Source of the DNA: Haloactinopolyspora alba
Lineage (GTDB): Bacteria > Actinomycetota > Actinomycetes > Jiangellales > Jiangellaceae
DNA length: 64,000 bases
Assembly (NCBI RefSeq): GCF_003014555.1
Contig: NZ_PYGE01000010.1
Coordinates: 62,001 to 126,000 of the forward strand
Reading direction: 5' to 3'
A program made the translations under genes and the position numbers. The notes under the pieces were generated by a model. It saw only the letters and a program-made list of their open reading frames with translations, ran no database searches and was not told the origin of the DNA. Positions within the stretch are counted from its first letter, which is position 1, and the number at the start of each line of letters is the position of its first letter. This document shows positions 10,375-19,463 of the stretch, piece after piece.

Positions 10375-10937
10375 CCAATGTGCCAAACCCCAACGTCGTC
10401 GATGCCGACACGCTGACTGGGGACCTGCGCCCACTGCGCCGAACGGCGTTCGCGCTCGGCAGCAACCTGGGCGACCGGCTCGACTACCTTCAGGCCGCGG
10501 TCGACACCCTGAGCGACTCCTCGGAGATCGTGCCGGTGGCCGTCTCACCGGTGTACGAGTCCGAGCCGGCGGGTGGACCAGCCGACCAACCCAAGTATCT
10601 CAACGCCGTCCTCGTCGTCGACACCACGCTGTCGCCGCGTTCGCTGATGGAACGCGCACAGTCCACCGAGAGCGCGTACGGGCGCACCCGCGAGGTGCGC
10701 AACGGTCCGCGGACACTCGACATCGACGTCCTGGCGGTCGGCGACGTCACCGCGGACGACGACGACCTGCGTGTCCCGCACCCGCGCCTGGCCGAGCGGG
10801 CGTTCGTGCTGGTGCCGTGGGCCGACGTCGACCCGGACTTCAGGGTGCCGGGCCTGGGCCGCGTGGTCGAGCTCAGCTCCGCCGTGGACGCCTCCGGGAT
10901 GCGGCGGCTGGAAGAGCAGCTGGAGTTCCCGAGCTGA
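10371..10937 (+). CDS. folK: HPPK: 6-hydroxymethyl-7,8-dihydropterin pyrophosphokinase
   Basis: Transfers pyrophosphate from ATP to the pterin just before the FolP step. The 188 residues contain AFALGSNLGDR (substrate loop, about residues 26-36), SPVYESEPAGG, and the family signature NGPRTLDIDVL (about 112-122) with the Mg-binding Asp pair, then PHPRLAERAFVL. The first 20 residues (TNVPNPNVVDADTLTGDLRP) are an extension relative to the E. coli enzyme, common in actinobacteria. GTG start overlapping folB. Confidence 0.96.
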   Translation: MTNVPNPNVVDADTLTGDLRPLRRTAFALGSNLGDRLDYLQAAVDTLSDSSEIVPVAVSPVYESEPAGGPADQPKYLNAVLVVDTTLSPRSLMERAQSTESAYGRTREVRNGPRTLDIDVLAVGDVTADDDDLRVPHPRLAERAFVLVPWADVDPDFRVPGLGRVVELSSAVDASGMRRLEEQLEFPS

Positions 10938-10958
10938 CGCCGGGGTTCCGTCATCACT

Positions 10959-11429
10959 GTGCACAAGACCACGATCGCCTCCCTGGTGTGGGCCGCGCTG
11001 GTCGCGGTCCCGATCGGGTGGTCGATCGCCCGCGTGATCGACGCGTGGTCGGGTGCGCTTCCGCCGGTTCCGTGGGTGCTGCCGTTCCTGCTGCTGTTCC
11101 TGGGCGCCGGTATGTTCGCGGGCGCACGGGCGGTACGGCAGTGGGTCGGTGAACGCCGCTACGACCGGTCCATCGACGCGTTGCGCGTCGCCCGTGCGGC
11201 GGCGCTGGCCAAGGCCACCGGGTACTTCGGCGCCGTCGTCGTGGGCGCCTACGCGGGCATCGGCGCGCTGGCGTTGACGATGCTGCACTCTCCGCAGGGA
11301 CGCGATCGCTCGGTCCTGTCGGCGATCGTGGTGGGCTGCGCGGTTGTCCTCACGGTCGCGGCGATACGGCTCGAGCGGGCGTGCCTCGTCCCGCCGTCCG
11401 ACTCGGACGAGAACTCGAACCAGGACTGA
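10959..11429 (+). CDS. DUF3180 membrane protein
   Basis: A 156-residue integral membrane protein of the DUF3180 family, which sits directly after folK in many actinobacteria. Four hydrophobic segments are visible: about residues 7-25, 35-55, 85-105 and 120-138, with an Arg-rich cytoplasmic loop after the second (RAVRQWVGERRYDRS). Function unknown. The 21-base gap after folK suggests the same operon. The C-terminus is short and acidic (DSDENSNQD). Confidence 0.88.
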   Translation: MHKTTIASLVWAALVAVPIGWSIARVIDAWSGALPPVPWVLPFLLLFLGAGMFAGARAVRQWVGERRYDRSIDALRVARAAALAKATGYFGAVVVGAYAGIGALALTMLHSPQGRDRSVLSAIVVGCAVVLTVAAIRLERACLVPPSDSDENSNQD

Positions 11430-11512
11430 GCCGCCTACGCGGACCACGACACGCCGCCGACCGAGTTGATCTTGCCCCGGTTTCACGGCAGAGTAGTCGA
11501 CACGAGCTGAAC

Positions 11513-11567
11513 GCCGTTGCCGACGCGTTCGCCGTCCGCGACTCGGGGCGGCGACGCCGGCAACGGC
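11513..11567. terminator. imperfect long hairpin ending the folate operon
   Basis: GCCGTTGCCG (11513-11522) pairs perfectly with CGGCAACGGC (11558-11567), and the enclosed bases add further GC pairs (CGCCGTCC against GGGGCGGCG). It lies 84 bases after the DUF3180 stop and before a separately oriented unit, so termination is the simplest role. Confidence 0.5.
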
Positions 11568-11644
11568 CATTCCGACGTACTTTCTTCAACCTCCCGGTGT
11601 GCCGCGGCGTGTGACGTCCGTTTCGCGCCGTACAAGCAGGTACC

Positions 11645-12241
11645 GTGACGCCCATGGCCTCCGTCCGTCACCGCCGACGCCTGAACACCGTTCGCGTTCT
11701 GGCCGTCTTCGCCCCTGCCCTCGCTGCCGCACTCGTCGCCGTCGCGTTCGTCTCGGACGGTCCGTGGCCGCGGCTCGCGGCGGCCGTGGGTGCCGCCGTG
11801 TCCGCCGTGCTGGGCGCGTTCATCCTCCGACTGGAGAGACGGCTGCGGGTCGAGGTCGCCACGGTCCGTGCGGAGCAGGCCGCCGAGTACTCCGAGGCGC
11901 ACGCGCGCTACTCGGAGGAGCACCGCGAGTTCACCGACCACATGATGGGTCTGCTCGATGTCGCGTCCGAGCGCATCGACGTCATGCGCGGGCGGCTCGA
12001 CGCGCTCGAGGCCGAGATCGCGTCGGCGCGCAGCGCGCGGCCCGATGCCTCCACGCCGAGTGTCGAGCTGGCCAAGCTCGCCGAGGGCGCGGAATGGAAC
12101 GACCTCTGGCCGGATCTCAGCGAGGCGCCGACAGTCGTCGACCTGATCAAGTGGGAGGACAAGAACACCGACCTGCTGCCGGAGGCGCAGCAGCAGCCGC
12201 ACAGCGAGCCCGTCGAGCCGCCCGAGGAACGCTCGGCCTGA
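11645..12241 (+). CDS. membrane-anchored coiled-coil protein, function unknown
   Basis: A 198-residue protein I do not recognise. Residues 17-60 form two hydrophobic helices (VLAVFAPALAAALVAVAFV and AAAVGAAVSAVLGAFIL); residues 62-130 are a charged, heptad-like coiled coil (LERRLRVEVATVRAEQAAEYSE region, then a VASERIDVMRGRLDALEAEI stretch); the rest is acidic and Pro-rich. The layout suggests an inner-membrane anchor with a cytoplasmic rod. GTG start, with an ATG 9 bases later as an alternative; a TACAAG -10-like box ends 8 bases before the GTG. It converges with the osmoprotectant ATPase gene, 7 bases apart. Confidence 0.75.
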   Translation: MTPMASVRHRRRLNTVRVLAVFAPALAAALVAVAFVSDGPWPRLAAAVGAAVSAVLGAFILRLERRLRVEVATVRAEQAAEYSEAHARYSEEHREFTDHMMGLLDVASERIDVMRGRLDALEAEIASARSARPDASTPSVELAKLAEGAEWNDLWPDLSEAPTVVDLIKWEDKNTDLLPEAQQQPHSEPVEPPEERSA

Positions 12242-12248
12242 GTTTCGC

Positions 12249-13406
12249 TCAGGCGTCCTGCACGGTCTCGAGGACGACCTCGTCCGGCGCGACGTCGAGC
12301 AGGTCGGCCTCCACCGACCGGCGCAACGCGGTGTGCAGCGTCGACGGTGTCAGCACGCCGAGGTAGCGGTCGCCGTCGCCGAGGACGGCGATCCAGCCGG
12401 CGTTCCACTGCAGCATCTCCGAGAACGCCACCTTGAGGCTGTCGTCCAGCTCGACCCATGCCTCCATGCGTCGTGCGTGGTCGTGCACCCGGCCGGTGCC
12501 GGTCGTGGTCATCTCCTGCGAGACCCAGCCGGCCAGCCGTCCCTCGGCGTCGAGCACGACCGCCCAGTTCGACTCGCCCATGGCGAACCCGGCCGTGGCC
12601 AGCTCGTCCTCGAGGTTCACCACCGGCGGATGCTCGAGGTCGGCCTCGGTGACCGGGGTCACCGACAGTCGCTTCAGCCCTCGGTCGGCGCCGACGAAGT
12701 CGGCCACGAAGTCGGTGGCCGGCGCCCCGAGGATGGCGGCGGGATTGTCGAACTGCTCGAGCACGCCGCCCTGCTTGAACACCGCGATGCGGTCGCCCAG
12801 CCGGACCGCCTCCTCGATGTCGTGCGTGACGAACAGGATCGTCTTGCGCACGTCGTCCTGCAGCCGGAGGAACTCGTCCTGCAGCTGTGAGCGCACCACC
12901 GGGTCGACCGCACTGAACGGCTCGTCCATGAGCAGCACCGGCGGGTCGGCCGCCAGCGCGCGCGCCACGCCGACGCGCTGGCGCTGGCCTCCGGACAGTT
13001 CGTGCGGGTACCGCGTGCCGTGGGTGGTGGGGTCGAGCCCGACCAGCTCGAGCAACTCGCGGGCGCGCTCGCGGCGGCGTTTGGCGGGCCAGCCGACCAG
13101 TTCGGGCACGACCGCCACGTTGTCCTCGATGCTGCGGTGCGGGAACAGCCCGACGTTCTGGATCACGTAGCCGATGCCGCGGCGCAGCCCCACCGGATCG
13201 ACGTGGGTGACGTCGCGCCCGTCGACGAAGATCCGCCCTCCGGTCGGCTCGACCAGGCGGTTGACCATCTTCATGGTCGTGGTCTTGCCGCAGCCGGACG
13301 GGCCGACCAGCACGACCAGCTCGCCGCGTCGGACATCGAGGGTGAGCTCGTGCACCGCGACGGTGCCGTCGGCGTACGTCTTGGAAACGCCATCGAGACG
13401 AATCAT
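12249..13406 (-). CDS. osmoprotectant (betaine/choline) ABC importer, ATPase subunit with CBS domains
   Basis: A 385-residue ATPase of the OpuCA/ProV type. Motifs in order: Walker A GPSGCGKTT, Q-loop VIQNVGLFPH, signature LSGGQRQR, Walker B VLLMDEPFSAVD, and H-loop FVTHD. After about residue 260 come two CBS-like repeats (SNWAVVLDAEGRLAGWVS and LQWNAGWIAVLGDGDRYLGVL), which in this family sense ionic strength or nucleotides and gate transport. I chose the ATG giving MIRLDGVSKTYADG; an in-frame start 48 bases upstream overlaps the divergent permease region. Partner permeases and binding protein follow on the plus strand. Confidence 0.9.
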   Translation of the reverse strand: MIRLDGVSKTYADGTVAVHELTLDVRRGELVVLVGPSGCGKTTTMKMVNRLVEPTGGRIFVDGRDVTHVDPVGLRRGIGYVIQNVGLFPHRSIEDNVAVVPELVGWPAKRRRERARELLELVGLDPTTHGTRYPHELSGGQRQRVGVARALAADPPVLLMDEPFSAVDPVVRSQLQDEFLRLQDDVRKTILFVTHDIEEAVRLGDRIAVFKQGGVLEQFDNPAAILGAPATDFVADFVGADRGLKRLSVTPVTEADLEHPPVVNLEDELATAGFAMGESNWAVVLDAEGRLAGWVSQEMTTTGTGRVHDHARRMEAWVELDDSLKVAFSEMLQWNAGWIAVLGDGDRYLGVLTPSTLHTALRRSVEADLLDVAPDEVVLETVQDA

Positions 13407-13481
13407 CCGCTGTTCGGTACTGTCGTCCGAATGGCGCTCCACGGGCCCGTTCATACCGCAACCCTGACCGACGATTGTCTC

Positions 13482-14132
13482 GTGCGCAACGACTGGGTGT
13501 GCGCCGAGTACGTCCGCACCCGCTCCGACGACATCGTCGACGCACTGGTCGAACACGTCGGCATCACGGTGACGTCGGTGGCAGGCGGGTTCGTGCTCGC
13601 GCTGGTCCTGGCGGTGCTCGCCCGGAGCTGGCCGCGGTTGCGCGCGTTGATTCTCGGCACGTCGACGGTGCTGTACACGGTGCCGTCCCTGGTGATGTTC
13701 AGCCTGCTGCTGTCGGTGACCGGGCTGACCGCGACCACCGTGATCGTGGGGCTGATCCTGTACACGCTGACCATCCTGGTGCGGGGCATCCTGACCGGGC
13801 TCGAGGGCGTGCCCCCGGACGTCCGGGAGGCCGCGGTGGGCATGGGCTACGACGGGCTGCGGTTGCTGCGCAAGGTCGAGCTGCCGCTGGCGATGCCCGC
13901 CGTGTACGCGGCACTGCGGGTGGCGACGGTCTCCACGGTCGCCATGACCACCATCGGGATGATCGTCGGCCACGGCGGCCTGGGCAACCTGATCGACCGT
14001 GGGCTGGACAGCAACTTCCGGGCCGAGGTGCTCACCGCCTCGGTCCTGTGCGTGGTGCTGGCGCTGGTGGCCGACCTGCTGCTGGTCGGCCTGCAACGGT
14101 GGCGAACACCGTGGCGGCGGGGGGTGAGCTGA
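13482..14132 (+). CDS. osmoprotectant ABC importer, permease subunit 1
   Basis: A 216-residue BPD-type inner-membrane permease with five or six membrane segments and the EAA loop that docks the ATPase (EAAVGMGYDGLRLLRKVELPLAMP, about residues 122-145; conserved EAA...G and L.P). It matches OpuCB/ProW-like subunits for glycine betaine, carnitine or choline. The GTG start is a judgement: an in-frame ATG at 13431 is possible but leaves only 24 bases to the divergent ATPase start. The 75 bases between 13407 and 13481 presumably hold the divergent promoters. Confidence 0.88.
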   Translation: MRNDWVCAEYVRTRSDDIVDALVEHVGITVTSVAGGFVLALVLAVLARSWPRLRALILGTSTVLYTVPSLVMFSLLLSVTGLTATTVIVGLILYTLTILVRGILTGLEGVPPDVREAAVGMGYDGLRLLRKVELPLAMPAVYAALRVATVSTVAMTTIGMIVGHGGLGNLIDRGLDSNFRAEVLTASVLCVVLALVADLLLVGLQRWRTPWRRGVS

Positions 14133-14133
14133 C

Positions 14134-14880
14134 GTGGACGCGCTGATCGAGGCGTTCGGGTGGTTCGGCGACGGCGCCAACTGGCAGGGCCGTGACGGCG
14201 TCCCCACCCGGCTCTGGGAGCACGTCTGGGTCGTGGCGGTGTCGCTGGGACTGGCGTGCGCGGTGGCCCTGCCCATCGGGCTGTGGCTGGGGCACGTGGG
14301 GCGCGGGGGCACACTGGCCATCAACATCAGCAACGTCGGCCGCGCGGTGCCGACGTTCGCGGTGCTGGTGCTGCTGTTCCTGACCCCGCTGGGGCTGTCC
14401 GTGTGGACGACGATCCTCGCCCTGGTGGCGTTCGCGCTGCCGCCGATCCTCACGAACACCTACGTCGGCATGCGCGAGGTCGACCCGGACGCACGTAGCG
14501 CGGCGCTGGGCATGGGCATGAACGGGCTGCAGGTGGTGCGCAAGGTCGAACTGCCGCTGGCGGTCCCGCTGATCATGACCGGCGTCCGGCTCGCGGCGGT
14601 GCAGGTCGTGGCGACGGCGACGCTGGCGGCGTTCGTCTCGGGCCCGGGGCTGGGCCGCATCATCACCAGCGGCTTCGGCCGCCAGGACGTGGCCCAGATC
14701 GTGGCCGGCGCGATCCTGGTCGCCGCGCTCGCGCTGGTGGTGGAGGCTTTGATGGAATGGCTGCAGCGGGCTGCCGACCCGGTCCGTCGTGCGCGACAGC
14801 GCTCCTCGTCCGCGGCGAGCCGCCGGGCGCGCGGTTCCGCGGCGATCGAGGTCGACCGGGCCATCGAGACGGGATCGTGA
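14134..14880 (+). CDS. osmoprotectant ABC importer, permease subunit 2
   Basis: A 248-residue permease, paralogous to the gene 1 base upstream; the pair would form a heterodimeric channel as in OpuCB/OpuCD. The EAA-type loop is SAALGMGMNGLQVVRKVELPLAVP (about residues 124-147). The N-terminus carries the GVPTRLWEHVWV segment typical of one of the two paralogs, and an Arg/Ser-rich cytoplasmic tail follows the last helix. GTG start, no ribosome-binding site of its own visible, so translation is probably coupled. Confidence 0.9.
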   Translation: MDALIEAFGWFGDGANWQGRDGVPTRLWEHVWVVAVSLGLACAVALPIGLWLGHVGRGGTLAINISNVGRAVPTFAVLVLLFLTPLGLSVWTTILALVAFALPPILTNTYVGMREVDPDARSAALGMGMNGLQVVRKVELPLAVPLIMTGVRLAAVQVVATATLAAFVSGPGLGRIITSGFGRQDVAQIVAGAILVAALALVVEALMEWLQRAADPVRRARQRSSSAASRRARGSAAIEVDRAIETGS

Positions 14881-14917
14881 CCCGATTCGCGGAACGGACG
14901 GGATGAGGTTGTCGGTG

Positions 14918-14937
14918 CCTCGTAGTTGACTACGAGG
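14918..14937. promoter_or_regulatory. inverted-repeat operator upstream of the osmoprotectant-binding protein
   Basis: CCTCGTAGT-TG-ACTACGAGG is a 9-bp perfect inverted repeat around a TG centre, 98 bases before the binding-protein start. The GTAGTTGACTAC core resembles MarR-superfamily sites. GbsR-type MarR proteins often control betaine and choline genes, so such a regulator is a reasonable guess, but none is encoded here. Confidence 0.5.
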
Positions 14938-15034
14938 AACATGCGGGCGCTGCTGGTGCTCGCCGGACACGCGTGACGGCACCGACGCCGTCACGGGACA
15001 CAGAAGGTGAACGCCCGGAAGGCGGTGCCGAGAA

Positions 15035-16006
15035 ATGACGAAGCGGCGGAGGCTCGCGGCCACCACGGCCGGTGTGGGCCTGATACTCACCCTGGCGGCC
15101 TGCGGTGACGACGAGGAAGTGTTCCAGGGCGACGGCGGTGGAGACGAGACCGCGGCCGGTGGCTCCGGCGAGCTGACCGTCGGCGGTGCCGACTTCACCG
15201 AGATGGTCATCATGCAGGAGATGTACGCGGCGCTGCTCGAGGACGCCGGCTACACGGTGGACATCCAGTCCGTCGGCAACCGCGAGATCTACGGTCCGGC
15301 GCTCGAGAGTGGCGAGATCGACGTCGTGCCCGAGTACGCGGCGACGTTCGCGCAGTACCTGAACACCAGGGCCAACGGCCCGGACGCGCCGACCGACGCG
15401 CCGATCGCCACCAACGACGCCCAAGAGACCGTCGAGGCGGCTCGGCCGCTGGCCGAGCAGTACGGGCTGACGATCCTCGAGCCCGCCCAGGCCGCGGACC
15501 AGAACGGCTTCGCCGTCACGCAGGAGTTCGCCGACCAGCACGGGCTGACGACGATCTCCGACCTCGCCGAGATCGGCCGCCCGCTCACTCTCGCGGCGGT
15601 CGAGGAGTGCCCCGACCGGCCGTTCTGCGAGCCGGGGCTGGAAAACGTCTACGGCCTCGAGATCGTCGATCCGCCGCTGGCGCTCGGGTTCAGCAGCACG
15701 CGCACCAAGCAGGCGGTGCAGCGCGGCGACGCCGACCTCGGCCTGGTGGCCACCACCGACGGAACGCTCGGCCAGTTCGATCTGGTGCTGCTCGAGGACG
15801 ACAAGAACCTGCAGCTCGCGGACAACATCGTGCCGGTCGTCAACACCGAGAGCGCCGGCGACGACGCGGTGGCCGAGGCGTTGCAGCCGCTGAGCGAGAC
15901 GCTGACGACCGAGCACCTCACCGAACTGAACGCGCAGGTCGACGCGGAGCGTCAGCAGGCCGAGGACGTCGCGGCGGCCTACCTGGAAGAGCAGGGGTTG
16001 CTCTGA
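15035..16006 (+). CDS. osmoprotectant ABC importer, substrate-binding lipoprotein
   Basis: A 323-residue type II periplasmic-binding lipoprotein of the OpuCC/OsmF/ProX class. Signal peptide with lipobox LTLAACG (Cys at about residue 23), then an acidic Gly-rich linker, then the binding domain starting TVGGADFTEMVIMQEMYA; SGEIDVVPEYAATFAQYLN is the conserved ligand-cage region of glycine betaine/choline binders. It lies 154 bases after permease 2 with its own operator-like site, so it may be transcribed at a higher level than the membrane subunits. Confidence 0.92.
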   Translation: MTKRRRLAATTAGVGLILTLAACGDDEEVFQGDGGGDETAAGGSGELTVGGADFTEMVIMQEMYAALLEDAGYTVDIQSVGNREIYGPALESGEIDVVPEYAATFAQYLNTRANGPDAPTDAPIATNDAQETVEAARPLAEQYGLTILEPAQAADQNGFAVTQEFADQHGLTTISDLAEIGRPLTLAAVEECPDRPFCEPGLENVYGLEIVDPPLALGFSSTRTKQAVQRGDADLGLVATTDGTLGQFDLVLLEDDKNLQLADNIVPVVNTESAGDDAVAEALQPLSETLTTEHLTELNAQVDAERQQAEDVAAAYLEEQGLL

Positions 16007-16052
16007 GGGCGGCGCCGGGTCGCCGACCGCCGCGGGGGTTCGGGGCCGCGTC

Positions 16053-16706
16053 GTGACGGCGCTCGACGTCCTCGACTGGCGGCGCCGGGTCCATGCGCTC
16101 TATGCCCGGGTCCGAGCCGAGCCGGACCCGGCGCGGGCACACGCGGAGTGGGTCGCGGCGCGCGAGCGCCTGTTCCGCACCCACCCCGCGTCTCCCGTCC
16201 CGGCCGAGCAGCGCGGTGACCACACCGACGAGCCGTCCGTGGACGAGCGGCGACCGGACGGTGAGGGCTCCGCTGACCGCTCTCTCCTGAAGTACGGCCC
16301 CTACGATCCGGCGATGCGGTTCACCGCTGCCGTGGACACCGACGTCGAGCCGTACCGCATGGAGGTGCCCACCGGCACCGACGGCGTGGTGCCGTTCGAG
16401 CGGGTCGGCCGGCTGCACCTGCCGGTCGGCGACCTCGACGTGTGGTGGCTCGACTCCTACGGAGGTGGCGTCTTCGTCCCGGTCAAGGACGCCTCGGCGG
16501 GCTCGGCGACGTACGGCGCCGGGCGGTACCTGATCGACACCGTCAAGGGCGCGGACCTCGGCGGCTCGCCGTCCGACGGGCTGGTGGTCGATCTGAACTT
16601 CGCCTACAACCCGTCGTGCGCCTACGACCCTGCGTGGGCGTGCCCGCTCGCACCGCCGGGCAACACGCTGCGTGTGACGCTGCCGGTCGGCGAACTCACT
16701 CCCTGA
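16053..16706 (+). CDS. DUF1684 family protein
   Basis: A 217-residue protein of the DUF1684 family. Diagnostic features are LLKYGPYDP mid-protein, FERVGRLHLPVGDLDVWWLDSYGGGVFVPVKDA, and the strongly conserved ending RYLIDTVKGADLG then DLNFAYNPSCAYDPAWACPLAPPGN, whose two Cys residues could bind metal or form a disulfide. No signal peptide is visible. Family function is not established. GTG start, 46 bases after the binding-protein stop, so possibly the last gene of that transcript. Confidence 0.88.
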   Translation: MTALDVLDWRRRVHALYARVRAEPDPARAHAEWVAARERLFRTHPASPVPAEQRGDHTDEPSVDERRPDGEGSADRSLLKYGPYDPAMRFTAAVDTDVEPYRMEVPTGTDGVVPFERVGRLHLPVGDLDVWWLDSYGGGVFVPVKDASAGSATYGAGRYLIDTVKGADLGGSPSDGLVVDLNFAYNPSCAYDPAWACPLAPPGNTLRVTLPVGELTP

Positions 16707-16794
16707 CCCGTCCCTTGCCGGCTGATGCTGACGGGGCCGTCGGCAATTGACGATCGCGTGGGAATTCAGCGCTGCGAGGCGGTCTGTCGTGCGA

Positions 16795-16832
16795 CTGGAG
16801 AGTTGACAGCGTAGATGCTGTCAACTCTCCAG
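16795..16832. terminator. perfect 16-bp hairpin
   Basis: CTGGAGAGTTGACAGC and its exact reverse complement flank a 6-base loop (GTAGAT). It lies in the 283-base gap between the DUF1684 gene and the PH-domain gene, 88 bases after the stop. Best read as a terminator; a regulatory operator is possible because the stem contains TTGACA. Nothing else in this gap is recognisable apart from the promoter listed next. Confidence 0.6.
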
Positions 16833-16975
16833 CGCCTCGAAACCCTGGCCGACGCTGCCTCAGTTCCACCATCATGACGGGTTGGCGCCCGAGCCTGACG
16901 ACGTGCACAACGGGTGCTCAGGCTGATCGCACGTGGCTGCGTCACCGAGGTGCGGCGCGGGCTGGGCCTACGGGG

Positions 16976-16981
16976 TAGCCT
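16976..16981 (+). promoter_or_regulatory. -10 box of a probable leaderless promoter for the PH-domain operon
   Basis: TAGCCT ends 8 bases before the GTG of the first PH-domain gene; no ribosome-binding site precedes that start. Confidence 0.5.
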
Positions 16982-16989
16982 CGGGTGCC

Positions 16990-17484
16990 GTGGACCAGGA
17001 TGCGCTGTTCGCGCCACCGGACGAGGACTGGCAGCAGGTGTCTCGGAAACTCGTCCACCTGCGACGACTCGTTCTGCTCGTCTCCCTCGCGCTCGGTACC
17101 GCCGTGGTGGCGGTGGGCCTCGGCCTGCTGTGGGGCACGCCGGGCGTCGTCGTCGCGCTCGGCGCCTGCGTGGTCGGGTTGATCTGGGGGTTGTGGCTCA
17201 TCCCGCGGAACTGGCGTGCGTGGGGCTATGCGGAGCGCGTCGACGACCTGCTGGTCACGCACGGCGTGATGTACCGCAAGCTGACCGTCGTCCCGTACGG
17301 GCGGATGCAGTTCGTCGACGTCGCGTCCGGGCCGCTGGAGCGCCGCTACGGGCTCGCGACCGTCCAGCTGCACACCGCGTCCCCGGCGACCGACGCCAAG
17401 ATCCCGGGCCTTCCCGCCGCCGAGGCCGCCCGGCTACGTGACCGGCTGTCGGCGCTGGGCGAGGCGCAGGCGGCCGGGCTGTGA
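16990..17484 (+). CDS. PH domain-containing membrane protein (YdbS-like)
   Basis: A 164-residue protein with two transmembrane helices near residues 24-45 and 50-70, followed by a bacterial PH (bPH2, formerly DUF304) domain: DDLLVTHGVMYRKLTVVPYGRMQFVDVASGPLERRYGLATVQLHTA. It is the short partner of the YdbS/YdbT pair found in many Gram-positive bacteria; the role is unknown, though some relatives are linked to antimicrobial-peptide tolerance. The GTG start is set by the promoter spacing and by the family start near DQDALFAPPDEDW. Operon with the next two genes. Confidence 0.88.
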   Translation: MDQDALFAPPDEDWQQVSRKLVHLRRLVLLVSLALGTAVVAVGLGLLWGTPGVVVALGACVVGLIWGLWLIPRNWRAWGYAERVDDLLVTHGVMYRKLTVVPYGRMQFVDVASGPLERRYGLATVQLHTASPATDAKIPGLPAAEAARLRDRLSALGEAQAAGL

Positions 17485-17490
17485 GCGACC

Positions 17491-18990
17491 GTGAGCACTG
17501 AGCCGACGGGCGACGGCGAGACCCCGGACACGACCCCGGACACGGCCTCCGACACGGTCTCGGGCACGGCCGCTGAGCGGCCTGCGCCTGCCTCCGGTAC
17601 ACCCGAGCACTTCCGCCGCCTGCACCCGCTGACACCGCTGCTGCGCGGGTGGGCGTTCCTTGCCGCGGCGATCGCGTTCGGCGGCCAGGACGCGCTGCGC
17701 TCCGGCGAGATGGGCCGGTTCGGGCTCACCGTGGTGGCCATCGCCGTGTTGGGTATGATCACCGGGCTGGTGTCCTGGTGGTTCACCCGCTACGGATTCG
17801 ACGGTGACGCGCTGCGCATCGACTCCGGCGTGCTGAACCGCCGCTCCCGGCGGGTGCGCCTCGACCGGCTGCAGGCCGTCGACATCAACCGCCCGCTGGC
17901 GGGACGGCTGCTCGGCGTGTCCGAGCTGCGGATGGAGGTGGCCGGCGGCGGCAAGTCGGAGGCGCCGCTGCAGTACCTCGGCGTGGAGGACGCGATCCGG
18001 CTGCGCGCCGAGCTGCTGGCACGCGCCGCCGGCATCGACGCGGACACCCCGGAGGCGCCGGAGCGCTCGGTGCACGAGGTGCCGCTGGAGCGGCTGGTGT
18101 GGTCGACGCTACTGTCCGGGGTCTTCGTGTTCGGCCTGGTGATCCTGGTCGGCATCGCGGTGGCCTTCGCCGTCGTCCCGGACCGGCGCGCGATCCTCGG
18201 CGTCGGCTGGTCCATCCTGCCGGCCGTCATCGCCATCGGCGCGGCGCTGTGGAACCAGCTGGGGCGCAACTTCGGCTTCGTGCTCTCCGAGTCGCCGGAC
18301 GGCTACCGCATCCGCAAGGGCCTGCTGGACACCCAGCACCAGACGGTGCCTCCGGGCCGGGTCCAGGGAGTAGCGATGCGGCAGCCGTTGTTGTGGAGAT
18401 GGAAGGGCTGGGTCCGACTCGACGTGGACGTCGCCGGCTACGCGGGCGAGTCGACCGACGACAGCCAGCGAACGTCGACGTTGCTGCCGGTGGCGACGGT
18501 GGAGGAGGCGACGACGGTGTTGCGGTACGTGCTGGCGGGGTCCGACCCGTTGGCGGTGCCGTTGCATCCGGCTCCGCGGCCGGCGCGATGGCTGCGCCCG
18601 ATCGGCTGGCGACGGCTGGCCTACGGCGCCGACGACCACGTGGTCGTCGTCCGCGAGGGTGTGCTGTACCGCAACTTCACCGCGGTCCCGCACGCGAAGA
18701 CGCAGAGCGTCCGGGTGGTCGAAGGGCCGCTGCAGCGCCGGCTCGGCCTGGCCACCGTCCGTGTCGACACGACACCGGGCCCGGTGGACGCGGTGATCCG
18801 GCACCGGTACGCGCACGAGGCGCGCGTCATCGTCCGCACCCAGGCTGAGCGGGCACGATTGGCGCGCAAGGCCGATGTTCCAGAACAATGGATGTCGCGC
18901 CGCCAGGCTCCGGCCGGCGGCGGCGATCCCGACGGCGACGCCGACGGTGACGGTCAGCAGACCGCATCGATCGAGCGAGACCAGGAGTAG
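17491..18990 (+). CDS. multi-PH-domain membrane protein (YdbT-like)
   Basis: A 499-residue partner of the preceding gene. After a Thr/Pro-rich N-terminus (about 40 residues) it has paired membrane helices and repeated bPH2 domains: one around residues 90-165 ([30 protein letters not shown]), a second around 260-340 ([24 protein letters not shown]) and a third around 375-450 ([26 protein letters not shown]). The repeated G(V/L)L-x-R...VP...R/K-x-Q-x-V pattern is visible in all three. GTG start 6 bases after the upstream stop; it ends 2 bases before panD. Confidence 0.88.
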   Translation: MSTEPTGDGETPDTTPDTASDTVSGTAAERPAPASGTPEHFRRLHPLTPLLRGWAFLAAAIAFGGQDALRSGEMGRFGLTVVAIAVLGMITGLVSWWFTRYGFDGDALRIDSGVLNRRSRRVRLDRLQAVDINRPLAGRLLGVSELRMEVAGGGKSEAPLQYLGVEDAIRLRAELLARAAGIDADTPEAPERSVHEVPLERLVWSTLLSGVFVFGLVILVGIAVAFAVVPDRRAILGVGWSILPAVIAIGAALWNQLGRNFGFVLSESPDGYRIRKGLLDTQHQTVPPGRVQGVAMRQPLLWRWKGWVRLDVDVAGYAGESTDDSQRTSTLLPVATVEEATTVLRYVLAGSDPLAVPLHPAPRPARWLRPIGWRRLAYGADDHVVVVREGVLYRNFTAVPHAKTQSVRVVEGPLQRRLGLATVRVDTTPGPVDAVIRHRYAHEARVIVRTQAERARLARKADVPEQWMSRRQAPAGGGDPDGDADGDGQQTASIERDQE

Positions 18991-18992
18991 CT

Positions 18993-19412
18993 GTGTTCCG
19001 CACCATGATGAAGAGCAAGATCCACCGGGCCACCGTCACCCAGGCCGACCTGCACTACGTGGGATCGGTCACGGTCGACGACGATCTCCTGGAGGCGGCG
19101 GACCTGCTGCCCGGCGAGCAGGTCGACATCGTCGACATCACCAACGGCGCGCGGCTGACCACCTATGCCATCTCCGGCGAGCGCGGGTCGGGCGCCATCG
19201 GCGTCAACGGCGCGGCGGCGCGCCTCGTCCAGCCCGGCGACCTGGTGATCCTGATCAGCTACGGGGTGTTCGACGACGCCGAGGCACGCCGGCTCGAACC
19301 GCGGGTGGTGCACGTCGACGCGGACAACCGGATGGTGGCGGTCGGCCGTGACCGCGCCGAGCCGGTGCCCGGCGCGGTCACGCAGCAGCGCGGGGACGTG
19401 CCCGCCGCCTGA
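18993..19412 (+). CDS. panD: aspartate 1-decarboxylase
   Basis: Pyruvoyl enzyme making beta-alanine from aspartate for pantothenate and CoA. The 139-residue proenzyme has the self-cleavage site Gly24-Ser25 in HYVGSVTVD, which yields the pyruvoyl group; [14 protein letters not shown] and the [17 protein letters not shown] region are also signature. The GTG start gives [13 protein letters not shown]. Only 2 bases separate it from the PH-domain gene, so it is in that operon rather than with panC, which is 17.5 kb away next to nadB. Confidence 0.97.
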   Translation: MFRTMMKSKIHRATVTQADLHYVGSVTVDDDLLEAADLLPGEQVDIVDITNGARLTTYAISGERGSGAIGVNGAAARLVQPGDLVILISYGVFDDAEARRLEPRVVHVDADNRMVAVGRDRAEPVPGAVTQQRGDVPAA

Positions 19413-19463
19413 GGCCGGCGACGCCTGGTCACGCAGGCGGCACGGCGCTCGATGCGTGCCGGG

